Shown one piece after another: positions 8,857 to 17,211 of a stretch of DNA of 64,000 nt (its first letter is position 1; every line of letters begins with the position of its first letter). The DNA is from Microcella daejeonensis (GTDB taxonomy: Bacteria; Actinomycetota; Actinomycetes; Actinomycetales; Microbacteriaceae), in the NCBI RefSeq assembly GCF_026625045.1, contig NZ_CP113089.1:682001-746000 (forward strand), in the 5' to 3' direction. The translations under genes and the position numbers were made by a program. Below the pieces are notes generated by a model, which saw nothing but the letters and a program-made list of their open reading frames with translations, searched no databases and was not told the DNA's origin.

Positions 8857-9330
8857 TCAGCCGTCGCCGATCGGGTGACCCTCTTCGAGCAGCCGGTGGG
8901 CGAGATCGAACAGGAGCCCGACCGGTGCCGGACCGTCGGCGGGGTCGAGCGAGACCGGGAACGCCCGCTCGGGCGCCTCGGCCGCAGCGCCGAGGGCGAT
9001 CGTGACGACCGCGCGCGAGCCCTCGCGCTCGACGCGCGCGAGCCGCGCACCCTCGAGGCGCGCGATCGCGGTGCGCGCGAAGCCCGCGAGGTCGAGCAGC
9101 AGGGCGGCCCAGCGGTCGTCGACGGCGGCATCGGGCAGGGAGCGCGGTGCCGGGCCGGCTGCGGCGGTGACGCGGGCGGCGTCGAGGCGGGCGGCGGCGA
9201 GGCGGGCGGTCAGGACGTCGGGATGCTCCGGCTGCAGCTCGATGCGCCGCACGGCTCGGGCGCGGGCGTCGCCGGCCGCCGCGGCGAGCGCCAGGGCGTG
9301 CAGGCCGGGGAGGTCGAGAGCGGCATCCAT
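8857..9330 (-). CDS. hypothetical protein downstream of ppk2
   Basis: 157-residue Ala/Leu/Arg-rich soluble protein of no family I recognise. It begins 6 nt after the ppk2 stop on the same strand, so the two are probably cotranscribed. The N-terminal half looks helical (M-D-A-A-L-D-L-P-G-L-H). The C-terminal half has beta-like segments ending L-L-F-D-L-A-H-R-L-L-E-E-G-H-P. No signal peptide or membrane helix. The long opposing frame here is read as a shadow because it also runs antisense through ppk2. Confidence 0.6.
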   Translation of the reverse strand: MDAALDLPGLHALALAAAAGDARARAVRRIELQPEHPDVLTARLAAARLDAARVTAAAGPAPRSLPDAAVDDRWAALLLDLAGFARTAIARLEGARLARVEREGSRAVVTIALGAAAEAPERAFPVSLDPADGPAPVGLLFDLAHRLLEEGHPIGDG

Positions 9331-9336
9331 CGCCCC

Positions 9337-10161
9337 TCAGCTCGCGGCGAGCCGGGCCTTCTCGGCCTCGACGTCGAAGTCGGCGGTCGGCCACTGCGGG
9401 TCGATGTCGCGCAGCGCGTCGATGAGCAGCTGCTGCACCGCGAGCCGGGCGAACCACTTGCGGTCGGCGGGCACCACGTACCAGGGCGCGTGATCGGCGT
9501 CGGTCTCGGCGATCGCGCGCTCGTAGGCGGCCATGTAGTCGGGCCAGAGCAGGCGCTCGTCGACGTCGCCGGGGTTGTACTTCCAGTGCTTGTCGGGCCG
9601 GTCGAGGCGCTCGGCGAGGCGCGCCTTCTGCTCCTCGGGCGAGATGTGCAGCATGACCTTGACGATGCGCGTGCCCCCGTCGGCGACGCGCCGCTCGAAG
9701 TCGCGGATCTCGCCGTACCGCCTCTGGATCACCGCGGGCTCGGCGAGGGAGCGCACGCGCGCGATCAGCACGTCCTCGTAGTGCGAGCGGTCGAAGACGC
9801 CGATCATGCCCGGGGCGGGCAGGCGGCGCTCGATGCGGGCGAGGAAGTGCTCGGCGAGCTCCTCGGGGGTCGGCTTCTTGAACGCCGCGAGCTGCACGCC
9901 CTGCGGGTCGACGGCGCCGACCACGTGGCGCACGATGCCGCCCTTGCCCGCCGTGTCCATGGCCTGCAGCACGAGCAGCACCCGCGGCGTGCGCCCGGCG
10001 CGACTGGCGGCGTAGAGGCGCTCCTGCAGGTGGCTGATCTCATCGGCGCCCGCCGCGAGAGCCGCCGCCCCCTCGGCCTTGCCGCCCTCGAAACCGGGGG
10101 TCGAACGGGGGTCGACGATGCTCAGGTCGAGGTCGGTGCCGGCGCGCAGAAGGTCGGTCAT
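9337..10161 (-). CDS. ppk2: polyphosphate kinase 2 family protein
   Basis: PPK2-type kinase transferring phosphate between polyphosphate and nucleotides. 274 residues. The Walker A-like loop Q-A-M-D-T-A-G-K-G-G is near residue 67, and the Walker B/lid region G-V-F-D-R-S-H-Y-E-D-V-L near residue 122. The later block H-W-K-Y-N-P-G-D-V-D-E-R is characteristic of the 'PPK2 family' branch (AMP/ADP phosphotransferases) and differs from the second PPK2 at 49514. Which nucleotide it uses cannot be read from sequence. The ATG has a TAGGGT box 6 nt upstream on its strand. It heads a two-gene unit with the small gene at 8857. Confidence 0.9.
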   Translation of the reverse strand: MTDLLRAGTDLDLSIVDPRSTPGFEGGKAEGAAALAAGADEISHLQERLYAASRAGRTPRVLLVLQAMDTAGKGGIVRHVVGAVDPQGVQLAAFKKPTPEELAEHFLARIERRLPAPGMIGVFDRSHYEDVLIARVRSLAEPAVIQRRYGEIRDFERRVADGGTRIVKVMLHISPEEQKARLAERLDRPDKHWKYNPGDVDERLLWPDYMAAYERAIAETDADHAPWYVVPADRKWFARLAVQQLLIDALRDIDPQWPTADFDVEAEKARLAAS

Positions 10162-10190
10162 GCGGCGACCCTAGCCGCGCGGGCTCGGTG

Positions 10191-10370
10191 GCGACAGGGG
10201 GGGATGCCCGGCTCAGGCGCCCGCGGCCGGTGAGGCTGGCACAAATTCAGGCACGAACCGGCGTGTTGCGAATCGCCGAGCCGCGACACGCCGAACTCGG
10301 CGTCGCAAGGCCTGAATTTGTGCTCACCCTGCGCGACGGGGGTGGATGCCCGGCTCAGGCGCCCGCGGCC
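10191..10370. repeat. palindromic element between 38-bp direct repeats at the menD 3' end
   Basis: Copies at 10191-10228 and 10333-10370 are 36/38 identical. The second copy contains the menD stop codon, so the first is a duplicated menD terminus. Between them lies a nested palindrome. The outer perfect 14-bp arms are GCACAAATTCAGGC (10239-10252) and GCCTGAATTTGTGC (10310-10323). Inner 11-bp arms GGCGTGTTGCG and CGCGACACGCC match with one mismatch. The arms are AT-richer than the surroundings. It encodes nothing obvious and could act as a terminator or be a mobile extragenic palindrome. Confidence 0.75.
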
Positions 10371-12142
10371 TCCGGCTCGGCGGCCTCGGGGTCGGCTGCC
10401 GGCGGCTCGGCGTCGGCGTCGTGCAGGGGCACCTCGATGAGCACGTGCGCCTCGGGAGCCGTCATCGCGTCATCGAGCTCGGCCCGGGTGGTGACACGGC
10501 GGTACGCCCAGCCCCCGGCCGCGGCGAGCGCCGCGAAGTCGACGGCGACCGGCGTGCGCATCACCCGCGCGAAGTCGTCGGGGTCGGCCGTCGCCGCCAC
10601 CTCGAGCGAGTCGAAGATCGTGCCGCCGCCGTCGTTGCCGACGACCACGTGCAGGCGCACGTCGTCGGGCAGGGGGGCGAGCAGGGCCCCGGCGTCGTGC
10701 ACGAGGGCGAGGTCGCCGAGCAGCACGCGCGTCGTGCCGACCCGACCCGGCTCGGCCGAGGCGCGGGCGGCCAGGGCGATGCCGGCTCCGGTGGAGACCG
10801 TGCCGTCGATGCCCGCGAGGCCCCGGTTGGAATGCACGGGGATGCGCTTGCCGGGCAGGATGCGGTCGGCCTCGCGCACGAGCCGCGAGGCGCCGAAGAC
10901 GAGGCGGTCGTGCGGCCAGGTCGATGCCCAGAGGGCGCGGACGAGCATCCGGCGATCGATGGGGGCCCGCAGCACGGCGAGCTCGGCCTTCGCGAAGGCG
11001 GCCCGCACGCCGCGCTCGGTGCCGACGGCGAGGGAGAGGTCGGGGGCGGGATCGCCCGGATCCTGCGATTCGAGCACGGCGCGCGACATGGCCACCCAGC
11101 CGCCGACCCAGCGACGCACGGCCCCGGAGTCGGGGGTGCCGTGCACGCGCACCCCGTCGACGATGCGCGCGCGGCGCCCGGGGTCGTAGGCCTCGACGCC
11201 GGGCGTGCGGATGACGATGGTCTCGACGTCGGCGCGCTGCAGCAGCGCCGGCACCTCGCGGCTCAGCGTGGGGTGGCCGAGCACGATCGCGCGACCGACC
11301 GCCTCGCCGTGCGGGCCGCGCAGCACCTCGCGGTAGGCGGCGACCATGTGCCGGCCGAAGCGCGCCTCGCTCGTGACCTCGGCGATGAGCGGGGCGCCGA
11401 GCTGCACCGCGAGCTCCTCGGCGAGCGGCCCGGCCCCCGTGCCCGCGATCACGACGGTCGCGTCGTCCGGTTCGAGATCCAGGATGCCGCTGCCGGGCTC
11501 GGCGACGGCCGGTTCCCCCGGCACGAGGTCGGCACTCAGCTCGATCGGCCCGCTCAGCGGTTCGCGGTACGCGAGGTTGAGGTGGACGGGGCCCTCGGCC
11601 GCCGCCCGCACGGCCACCTCGGCGAGCCCCGCGGCCTCCTCGGCCTCGCCGGGGTCGCCGACGGGCGCCGCGACGTCCCAGTCGGCGCGCAGCACATCGC
11701 CGAAGATGCCGGGCTGCACGGTCGTCTGGTTGCTGCCGATGCCGCGCAGCTCGACGGGGCGGTCGGCGGTGAGCACGATGAGGCCGACGCCGGAGTGGTG
11801 CGCCTCGAGCACGGCCGGGTGCAGGTTGGCCACCGCGGTGCCCGAGGTGCAGACGACGGCGACGGGGCGACCCGATTCGACGGCGAGGCCCAAGGCGGTG
11901 AAGCCGGCGACGCGCTCGTCGACGCGCACGTGCACCCGCAGGGATCCGGCGCGGTCGAGGGCGGCGGCGGCGAGCGCGAGGGGCTGGGAGCGGGATCCGG
12001 GGCTGAGCACCAGGTCGGCGACGCCGCAGCGCACGAGCCCCTCGATGAGCGCGGTCGCCGCGGCCTGCGCGGGCGAACCACTGCCGGGCATCCCGTGCAC
12101 CGTCGAGCCGCTAGCGCTGGGCGTTGTCGTCGCGGGTGTCAT
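10355..12142 (-). CDS. menD: 2-succinyl-5-enolpyruvyl-6-hydroxy-3-cyclohexene-1-carboxylate synthase
   Basis: ThDP-dependent enzyme adding a succinyl unit from 2-oxoglutarate to isochorismate. 595 residues. The N-terminal Pyr domain has L-V-L-S-P-G-S-R-S-Q-P-L-A near residue 45 and D-E-R-V-A-G-F near residue 76, with C-T-S-G-T-A-V-A-N near residue 98. The C-terminal PP domain has N-R-G-L-A-G-I-D-G-T near residue 445 and G-N-D-G-G-G-T-I-F near residue 502. The first ATG overlaps the preceding gene by 32 nt; GTG near 12100 or ATG at 12091 are equally credible starts because the first 17 residues are Thr/Ser/Pro filler. The last residues are duplicated downstream (see repeat). Confidence 0.93.
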   Translation of the reverse strand: MTPATTTPSASGSTVHGMPGSGSPAQAAATALIEGLVRCGVADLVLSPGSRSQPLALAAAALDRAGSLRVHVRVDERVAGFTALGLAVESGRPVAVVCTSGTAVANLHPAVLEAHHSGVGLIVLTADRPVELRGIGSNQTTVQPGIFGDVLRADWDVAAPVGDPGEAEEAAGLAEVAVRAAAEGPVHLNLAYREPLSGPIELSADLVPGEPAVAEPGSGILDLEPDDATVVIAGTGAGPLAEELAVQLGAPLIAEVTSEARFGRHMVAAYREVLRGPHGEAVGRAIVLGHPTLSREVPALLQRADVETIVIRTPGVEAYDPGRRARIVDGVRVHGTPDSGAVRRWVGGWVAMSRAVLESQDPGDPAPDLSLAVGTERGVRAAFAKAELAVLRAPIDRRMLVRALWASTWPHDRLVFGASRLVREADRILPGKRIPVHSNRGLAGIDGTVSTGAGIALAARASAEPGRVGTTRVLLGDLALVHDAGALLAPLPDDVRLHVVVGNDGGGTIFDSLEVAATADPDDFARVMRTPVAVDFAALAAAGGWAYRRVTTRAELDDAMTAPEAHVLIEVPLHDADAEPPAADPEAAEPEAAGA

Positions 12143-12470
12143 CGTCGAGGTCGCTGAGCTCCTGCTCGAGGCGGCGCAGGCGCTCCTCCTGATCGGCGCG
12201 CTGGGCGACGTCCTCCTTGCGCAGGGTGCCGAGGAAGTCAGGGTCGTCGTCGGGCGCGATCACGCGGGAGCGATTGCCCGAGGCGCGCCGGGCCTTGCCG
12301 ATGACGAGCCAGAGCAGGCCGCCGATGACGGGCAGCAGCAGCACGACGACCGCCCAGAGGGGCTTCTGCAGGCCGCGCACGCGCGAGCGGTCGGTCATGA
12401 GCACGTCGACCAGGGTGTAGATGGTGAACGCGACGGCGATCACGATGAGGACGACGATGACTCTGGCCAT
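12111..12470 (-). CDS. PLDc_N domain membrane protein
   Basis: 119 residues with two transmembrane helices (about 2-22 and 38-57) matching the PLD nuclease N-terminal domain, which occurs alone in many actinobacterial membrane proteins. The second helix ends in the family pattern P-V-I-G-G-L-L-W-L-V-I-G-K. The cytoplasmic tail (60-119) is very charged and probably coiled (R-A-D-Q-E-E-R-L-R-R-L-E-Q-E-L). It is cotranscribed with and overlaps menD, a pairing often seen in this lineage. Function unknown. Confidence 0.82.
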   Translation of the reverse strand: MARVIVVLIVIAVAFTIYTLVDVLMTDRSRVRGLQKPLWAVVVLLLPVIGGLLWLVIGKARRASGNRSRVIAPDDDPDFLGTLRKEDVAQRADQEERLRRLEQELSDLDDDTRDDNAQR

Positions 12471-12598
12471 GCCCTCACTGTACGCCGCCGGTCTGGGCGG
12501 GCGCGGGGAGGAGGCCCAGCGCGGGCTCAGCGCAGGCCCAGCGGCTGCGCCCCGCGCACCGAGCGGCCGCCAAGGGCGCCGCTCGTAGACTGGCTCCC

Positions 12599-12898
12599 GT
12601 GAAACCGTGGATCGCCTACAGCCTCGTGCGCCTCGGCCTCTTCGGGGCCGCGCTCGGACTCCTCCTGCTGCTCTCCGTGCAGTGGCTGATCGCGGCGGTC
12701 CTCGCGACGGTGATCTCGATGGCCGTGGCCTACATCGGCTTCGCCGGGCTGCGCGACCAGGTGGCGCGCGACCTCGCCGCCCGCCGCGCCCGCGGCTCGG
12801 TCGTCCCCGATGCGGGCGATGAGGATGCCGCTGCCGAGGATTCGGCCCTCGACGGGCATCCCGCCCCGCCGCCCGGCGGCACCCCGCGCGAGCCGTAA
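12599..12898 (+). CDS. DUF4229 small membrane protein
   Basis: 99 residues: two predicted membrane helices (about 9-28 and 29-50) and an acidic, Pro-rich cytoplasmic tail. It matches the DUF4229 family, small actinobacterial membrane proteins usually found beside menaquinone genes; role unknown. The GTG start at 12599 lies 7 nt after TAGACT (12586-12591), indicating leaderless expression. It is divergent from the PLDc_N/menD unit. Confidence 0.8.
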   Translation: MKPWIAYSLVRLGLFGAALGLLLLLSVQWLIAAVLATVISMAVAYIGFAGLRDQVARDLAARRARGSVVPDAGDEDAAAEDSALDGHPAPPPGGTPREP

Positions 12899-12956
12899 GC
12901 GCTTCGTAAGGGTTCGCCCCTGCCGGCCGCCCCGCCCGCCGCCTAGCGTTCGGAGC

Positions 12957-13445
12957 ATGATCACTCGCGCCGCCCTTCCCGCCCTGCTCGCTGTCGCCGC
13001 GCTCGCCCTCGGCGGCTGCGCCGCGACGCCCGCCGACACGATGGCCGCCGACGAGAGCATGACCGACGAGGCCATGGACGAGGAGTCCATGGACGACGAG
13101 GCGATGGACGATGGATCGATGGACGACGCGGCGAGCTCGCCCGGCGCCTACGTCGACTACCGCGAGGGCGTCATCGCCGAGACGGCGGGCGACAAGGTGC
13201 TGTTCTTCCACGCGCCGTGGTGCACGCAGTGCCGGCAGCTCGAGCAGAGCATCCTGTCGGAGGGGATCCCCGACGGCACCACCATCATCAAGGTCGACTT
13301 CGACAGCGAGACCGAGCTGCGCCAGCGGTACGGCGTGACGCTGCAGACCACGGTCGTGCACATCGACGACGAGGGCGAGGCCCTGGGCTCGACCGTGCTC
13401 TACGACGAGCCGACCATCGACGCGCTGCTCGCCTCGGCGCCGTAG
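12957..13445 (+). CDS. thioredoxin-fold lipoprotein with Met/Asp-rich linker
   Basis: Exported membrane-anchored thioredoxin. 162 residues. The signal peptide ends in the lipobox L-G-G-C, with the lipid-bearing Cys at residue 21. Residues 28-57 are an unusual acidic linker built from repeated M-(T/D)-(D/E) units. The thioredoxin domain follows with active site W-C-T-Q-C (Cys89, Cys92) in the context F-F-H-A-P-W-C. ATG 12957 lies 7 nt after TAGCGT (12944-12949). It is 3 nt from the CcdA-like gene, so the pair probably forms an extracytoplasmic thiol relay in which the membrane protein reduces this lipoprotein. Confidence 0.85.
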   Translation: MITRAALPALLAVAALALGGCAATPADTMAADESMTDEAMDEESMDDEAMDDGSMDDAASSPGAYVDYREGVIAETAGDKVLFFHAPWCTQCRQLEQSILSEGIPDGTTIIKVDFDSETELRQRYGVTLQTTVVHIDDEGEALGSTVLYDEPTIDALLASAP

Positions 13446-13448
13446 CCC

Positions 13449-14195
13449 GTGCTCGACGGACTGCTGCTCGTCAGCCTGCTGGCCGGCGTGCTCACGGTGG
13501 CCGCGCCGTGCGTGCTGCCGCTGCTGCCCATCATCGTCGGCGGCTCCATCGTCTCCGGCGGGGCGGATGCGCGCCGCGCCCGCTGGCGGCCGGTGATCAT
13601 CGCGGCCTCCCTCGCCGTGAGCGTGGTGGTCTTCACCCTGCTGCTCAAGGCGACGACGGCGCTGCTCGGCATTCCGACGACGGTGCGGCAGGTCATCTCG
13701 GGCGTCATCGTCATCCTGCTCGGCATCAACCTGCTCGTGCCCGCGCTCTGGGAGCGTCTGTCGACCCGCCTGGGGCTCGGCGACCGCAGCAACCGCGCGC
13801 TCGACGCATCGGTGCAGCGGCAGTCGATCGGCGGCGACATCCTCACGGGCGCCGCGCTCGGCCCGGTGTTCACGAGCTGCAGCCCCACCTACGCGCTCAT
13901 CGTGGCGACCGTGCTGCCGGTCTCCTTCGCCGAGGGCGTGCTCTACATCGTGCTCTACGCCGTCGGCCTCGCCGTGCCGCTGCTGCTCATCGGGCTCGCG
14001 GGCCGCTCGGCCGCCCGCCGGCTCGGCTGGCTCGCCGACCCGCGCGGCTGGTTCCGCCGGGTCATGGGCGTACTGTTCGTGATCATCGGCATCGTCGTGA
14101 TCGTCGGCGCCGATAAGGCCCTGCAGGCCTTCGTTCTAGAGCAGGGCTGGTACGACCCGATCGCGCAGCTGGAAGGGGTGCTCCGTGGCCGTTGA
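13449..14195 (+). CDS. CcdA/DsbD-type membrane thiol transporter
   Basis: 248-residue polytopic protein carrying reducing equivalents from cytoplasmic thioredoxin across the membrane. The first helix has the conserved A-A-P-C-V-L-P-L-L-P block near residue 19, and a second redox Cys sits in F-T-S-C-S-P-T-Y near residue 141. GTG start 3 nt after the thioredoxin stop. It is distinct from the ResB-linked ccdA at 33598, so the window has two such transporters; this one is dedicated to the neighbouring lipoprotein by context. The end overlaps the response-regulator start by 11 nt. Confidence 0.88.
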   Translation: MLDGLLLVSLLAGVLTVAAPCVLPLLPIIVGGSIVSGGADARRARWRPVIIAASLAVSVVVFTLLLKATTALLGIPTTVRQVISGVIVILLGINLLVPALWERLSTRLGLGDRSNRALDASVQRQSIGGDILTGAALGPVFTSCSPTYALIVATVLPVSFAEGVLYIVLYAVGLAVPLLLIGLAGRSAARRLGWLADPRGWFRRVMGVLFVIIGIVVIVGADKALQAFVLEQGWYDPIAQLEGVLRGR

Positions 14196-14940
14196 CGCCG
14201 GCGCCTCCCGCGGCGCGACCGGCACCGGGATGGAGCCGAGCGCGCTCGACGGCCGCCGCGTGCTCGTCGTCGACGACGACGCCGAGCTGCGCGAGGTCGT
14301 CGGCGCCTACCTCGCCGCCGCGGGCGCCGCGGTCGATCACGCGGAGGACTCGGTGGCCGCGCTCGCCGCGGCCGCCGCGCGCCCGCCCGACCTCGTGGTG
14401 CTCGACCGCATGATCCCGGGGGTCGACGGGCTCGAGGTGGCGCGGCGGCTGCGCCGGGCATCCGACGTGCCCATCATCATGCTCACCGCGCTCGGCGAGG
14501 CGGAGCAGCGCATCGAGGGGCTGGAGGTCGGCGTCGACGACTACCTCGCCAAGCCCTTCTCGCCGCGCGAGCTCGTGCTGCGCGCGGCGGGGCTGCTGCG
14601 GCGGGCGCGCGCGGCCGCGATCGACGAGGGGGATGCCGCGCTCGGGCGCCTGCGCGTCGACGCCGCCCGGCGCACCATCGCCCTCGACGGCGTCGAGCTG
14701 CCGCTGACCGGGCGCGAGTACGACCTGCTCGCGTACCTGGTGCGCCGGCCGGGCCGCGTCATCAGCCGCGAGACCCTCCTGCAGGAGGTCTGGGGCTGGA
14801 CGGTGGGCGACGTGTCGACCATCACCGTGCACGTGCGCCGACTGCGCGAGAAGATCGAGGCCGACCCGGCCTCCCCCGCGATCATCGCCACGGTGTGGGG
14901 GGTCGGCTACCGCCTCGAGCCCGCGGCGGTCGGCGCGTGA
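14185..14940 (+). CDS. OmpR-family response regulator
   Basis: 251 residues: receiver domain (about 23-137) with acidic pair D-D-D at 30-32, phospho-acceptor Asp74 in V-V-L-D-R-M-I-P-G and Lys in L-A-K-P-F. The winged-helix DNA-binding domain (about 150-245) contains L-T-G-R-E-Y-D-L-L and V-H-V-R-R-L-R-E-K-I-E. GTG 14185 is chosen because AAGGGG lies a few bases upstream; the first 15 residues are filler and Met16 is an alternative. It overlaps the histidine kinase by 4 nt (GTGA). The signal is unknown; its position after a thiol-transfer pair hints at envelope redox stress, which is only inference. Confidence 0.92.
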   Translation: MAVDAGASRGATGTGMEPSALDGRRVLVVDDDAELREVVGAYLAAAGAAVDHAEDSVAALAAAAARPPDLVVLDRMIPGVDGLEVARRLRRASDVPIIMLTALGEAEQRIEGLEVGVDDYLAKPFSPRELVLRAAGLLRRARAAAIDEGDAALGRLRVDAARRTIALDGVELPLTGREYDLLAYLVRRPGRVISRETLLQEVWGWTVGDVSTITVHVRRLREKIEADPASPAIIATVWGVGYRLEPAAVGA

Positions 14941-16070
14941 CGCTCGACCCGGCCCTGCAGGTCGTCGGCTCGGCGGCGCTCGCCGCCCTCATCGCCGGCG
15001 GCATCGCGGCGGTGCTGCTGCGGCTGCTGCGCCGCGCGCCGGTGCTCGTGCACATCGTCATCATCGTGCTCGCGGCGGTCGGCGCCGTCGCCGGCGGCAT
15101 CGCCATCGCCGCCGTGGGCATGTTCATCACCCGCGCCGACACGATCGTGGCGCTGTCGGTGACGGCGACGAGCGGCGTGATCTCGGTGCTCGTCGCCGTG
15201 CTGCTCGGCCTGCGGCTGTCGGCGGATGCCCGTGCCCTCGGTCGCGACGCCCGCCGACTCGGGGCGGGCGAGACCGTCGAGCCCGCCCGCCGGGCCACGA
15301 CCGAGCTCGACGCCGTGCAGGCCGAGCTCGTCGACTCGGGAGCCCGCCTGCGCGCCGCCCGCGACGACTCCGAGCGGGCCGAGGCCGCCCGCCGCGAGCT
15401 CGTCTCGCGCATCGCGCACGACCTGCTCGCCCCGCTCGCGAGCATGCGGGCGATCGCCGAGTCGCTCGAGGACGGGCTCGCGCCCGAGCCGGAGGAGGCC
15501 GCCCGGCGCATCGGCGCGCAGACGGTGCGCCTGCAGTCCCTCGTCGGCGACCTGTTCGAGCTCTCGCGCATCGACGCCGGCACCATGACGATCGCGGCCG
15601 AGCCGGTCTCGCTCTCCGACCTCGCGAGCGACGTCGTCGCCCAGTTCGGCGAGCTGGCCCGCCGGCACGGCCGCGAGCTGCGGGTCGCGGTGAGCGACGA
15701 GGTGCTCGTGCTCGCCGATCCGCGCGCTCTGAGCCGCGCCCTGGTCAACGTCATCATCAACGCGCTCGAGCACAGCCCCGACGGCGGGGTCGTGGTCGTG
15801 GCGGTGGCGCGGGACGCTCGGGAGGGCATCCTGTCGATCGCGGACGAGGGGCCCGGAGTGCCCGAGGAGGATCGCGAGCGCGTGTTCGACGCGGGCTGGC
15901 GCGCCTCGCTCTCGCGGCCGCGGCCGACGATCGAGCTCGCGGGCGGGGCGGGCCTCGGGCTCGCCATCACCCGGGCGATCGCCGAGGCCCACGGCGGGTC
16001 GGCGCGCCTCGGGGCGGCACCCGCGGGGGGCGCCGTGGTCGAGCTGCGGGTTCCGCGCGCCGCGGGCTGA
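14937..16070 (+). CDS. sensor histidine kinase
   Basis: 377 residues from a GTG overlapping the regulator stop. Three N-terminal hydrophobic segments (about 9-28, 36-60, 65-88) leave almost no extracellular domain, so it probably senses within the membrane. HAMP-like helices precede the HisKA box S-R-I-A-H-D-L-L-A-P-L with phospho-His161. Note H-D-L-L-A-P in place of the usual H-(E/D)-L-R-T-P. The catalytic domain has N-V-I-I-N-A-L-E-H-S (N box), D-E-G-P-G-V-P (G1) and G-L-G-L-A-I-T (G2). Partner of the regulator at 14185. Confidence 0.92.
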   Translation: MTLDPALQVVGSAALAALIAGGIAAVLLRLLRRAPVLVHIVIIVLAAVGAVAGGIAIAAVGMFITRADTIVALSVTATSGVISVLVAVLLGLRLSADARALGRDARRLGAGETVEPARRATTELDAVQAELVDSGARLRAARDDSERAEAARRELVSRIAHDLLAPLASMRAIAESLEDGLAPEPEEAARRIGAQTVRLQSLVGDLFELSRIDAGTMTIAAEPVSLSDLASDVVAQFGELARRHGRELRVAVSDEVLVLADPRALSRALVNVIINALEHSPDGGVVVVAVARDAREGILSIADEGPGVPEEDRERVFDAGWRASLSRPRPTIELAGGAGLGLAITRAIAEAHGGSARLGAAPAGGAVVELRVPRAAG

Positions 16071-16175
16071 GCGCGCGCCCGGCGGGGCGAGCGGCGTCGG
16101 GCGGGCTCGGACCGCCGACCGTGCCAGCGGGCTCAGACCGCGCCAGGCGGGCTGGGGCTCGGACTCTGGCTCGAA

Positions 16176-17162
16176 CTAGAAGGCGATCGCCGCCGCGAGC
16201 GAGACGCCGGTGACGAGCGCCGCCGCCGAGGTCATCTTGAGCGCGAGCACGAGCTCGCCGGCCGTGCGCGCGGTGAGCACGATGAGCACGACGGGCGCAG
16301 CGAGCAGCAGGGCGAAGTACACGAACGGCGCGAAGACGTAGAAGACGCAGAAGTAGCCGACGAGGCCGAAGGCGACCAGCAGCAGCACCCCGAACAGGAT
16401 GCGCGCGGCCCGGTCGCCGAGGCGCACGGCGAGGGTGCGCTTGGCGGCGACGCCGTCCTGCTCGATGTCGCGGATGTTGTTGACGAGCATGACGGCCGCG
16501 GCGAAGAGCCCCGCGATGACGCCCGCGACGATCGCGTCGAGCGGCACCTCGCCGATCTGCACGTACGTGGTGCCGATGACGGCGACCGGCCCGAAGAAGA
16601 GGAAGGCGACGAGCTCGCCGAAGCCGGAGTAGCCGTAGGGCTTCTTGCCGCCCGTGTAGAACCAGGCCGCGGCGAGCGCGATGGCGCCCACGATGAGCAG
16701 CCAGTACTGCCCGCTGAGCACGACCACGGCGAGCCCCGCGGCGGCGCCGAGGCCGAAGAAGACGAGCGCCACGGTGAGCACCGTGCGCGCGGGGGCGAGG
16801 CCGCCGCCCGTGAGCCGCCGCGGGCCGACGCGCACGGCGTCGGTGCCGCGCACGCCGTCGGAGTAGTCGTTGGCGTAGTTGACGCCGATCTGCAGGAGGA
16901 CCGCGACGGCGAGGCTCAGCAGCGCGATGGGCAGGTCGTACCCCTCGGTGACGAACGCGATCGCCGTGCCGAGCGCGACGGGCGCGATCGCGAGGGTGAG
17001 CGTGCGCAGCCGGGCGCCGGCGATCCAGTCGCGGGCGGTGGCGCGGGATGCCGCTGCCGGGTTGCCCGATCGCGCGGCCGTGCCGCTGCGGGCGGCGGGG
17101 TTGCCGCTGCGAGCGGGGTTGCCGGGGCGGGAGCGGGGCTTCTTCTTCGACGTCGTGGCCAC
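16176..17162 (-). CDS. menA: 1,4-dihydroxy-2-naphthoate polyprenyltransferase
   Basis: Membrane UbiA-type prenyltransferase joining the polyprenyl chain to DHNA to make demethylmenaquinone. 328 residues with about nine helices. The Mg-diphosphate motif N-Y-A-N-D-Y-S-D-G-V-R-G lies near residue 97, and the second motif N-N-I-R-D-I-E-Q-D near residue 210. The first 45 residues are a basic low-complexity extension with repeated R-S-G-N-P-A units, not part of the family. GTG start with TAGGAT box (plus-strand 17169-17174) 6 nt upstream. Same strand as menE, 49 nt downstream of its stop. Confidence 0.93.
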   Translation of the reverse strand: MATTSKKKPRSRPGNPARSGNPAARSGTAARSGNPAAASRATARDWIAGARLRTLTLAIAPVALGTAIAFVTEGYDLPIALLSLAVAVLLQIGVNYANDYSDGVRGTDAVRVGPRRLTGGGLAPARTVLTVALVFFGLGAAAGLAVVVLSGQYWLLIVGAIALAAAWFYTGGKKPYGYSGFGELVAFLFFGPVAVIGTTYVQIGEVPLDAIVAGVIAGLFAAAVMLVNNIRDIEQDGVAAKRTLAVRLGDRAARILFGVLLLVAFGLVGYFCVFYVFAPFVYFALLLAAPVVLIVLTARTAGELVLALKMTSAAALVTGVSLAAAIAF

Positions 17163-17211
17163 AGCAGGATCCTACTGAGCGGCGGGGGCGCGCTCCGCCC
17201 GGCGCCGCGCG

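Noticed and set aside
8842..10233. Plus-strand frame of 463 residues between menF and menD
   Set aside because: It runs antisense through ppk2, whose Walker motifs and start signal are clear; composition is low-complexity.
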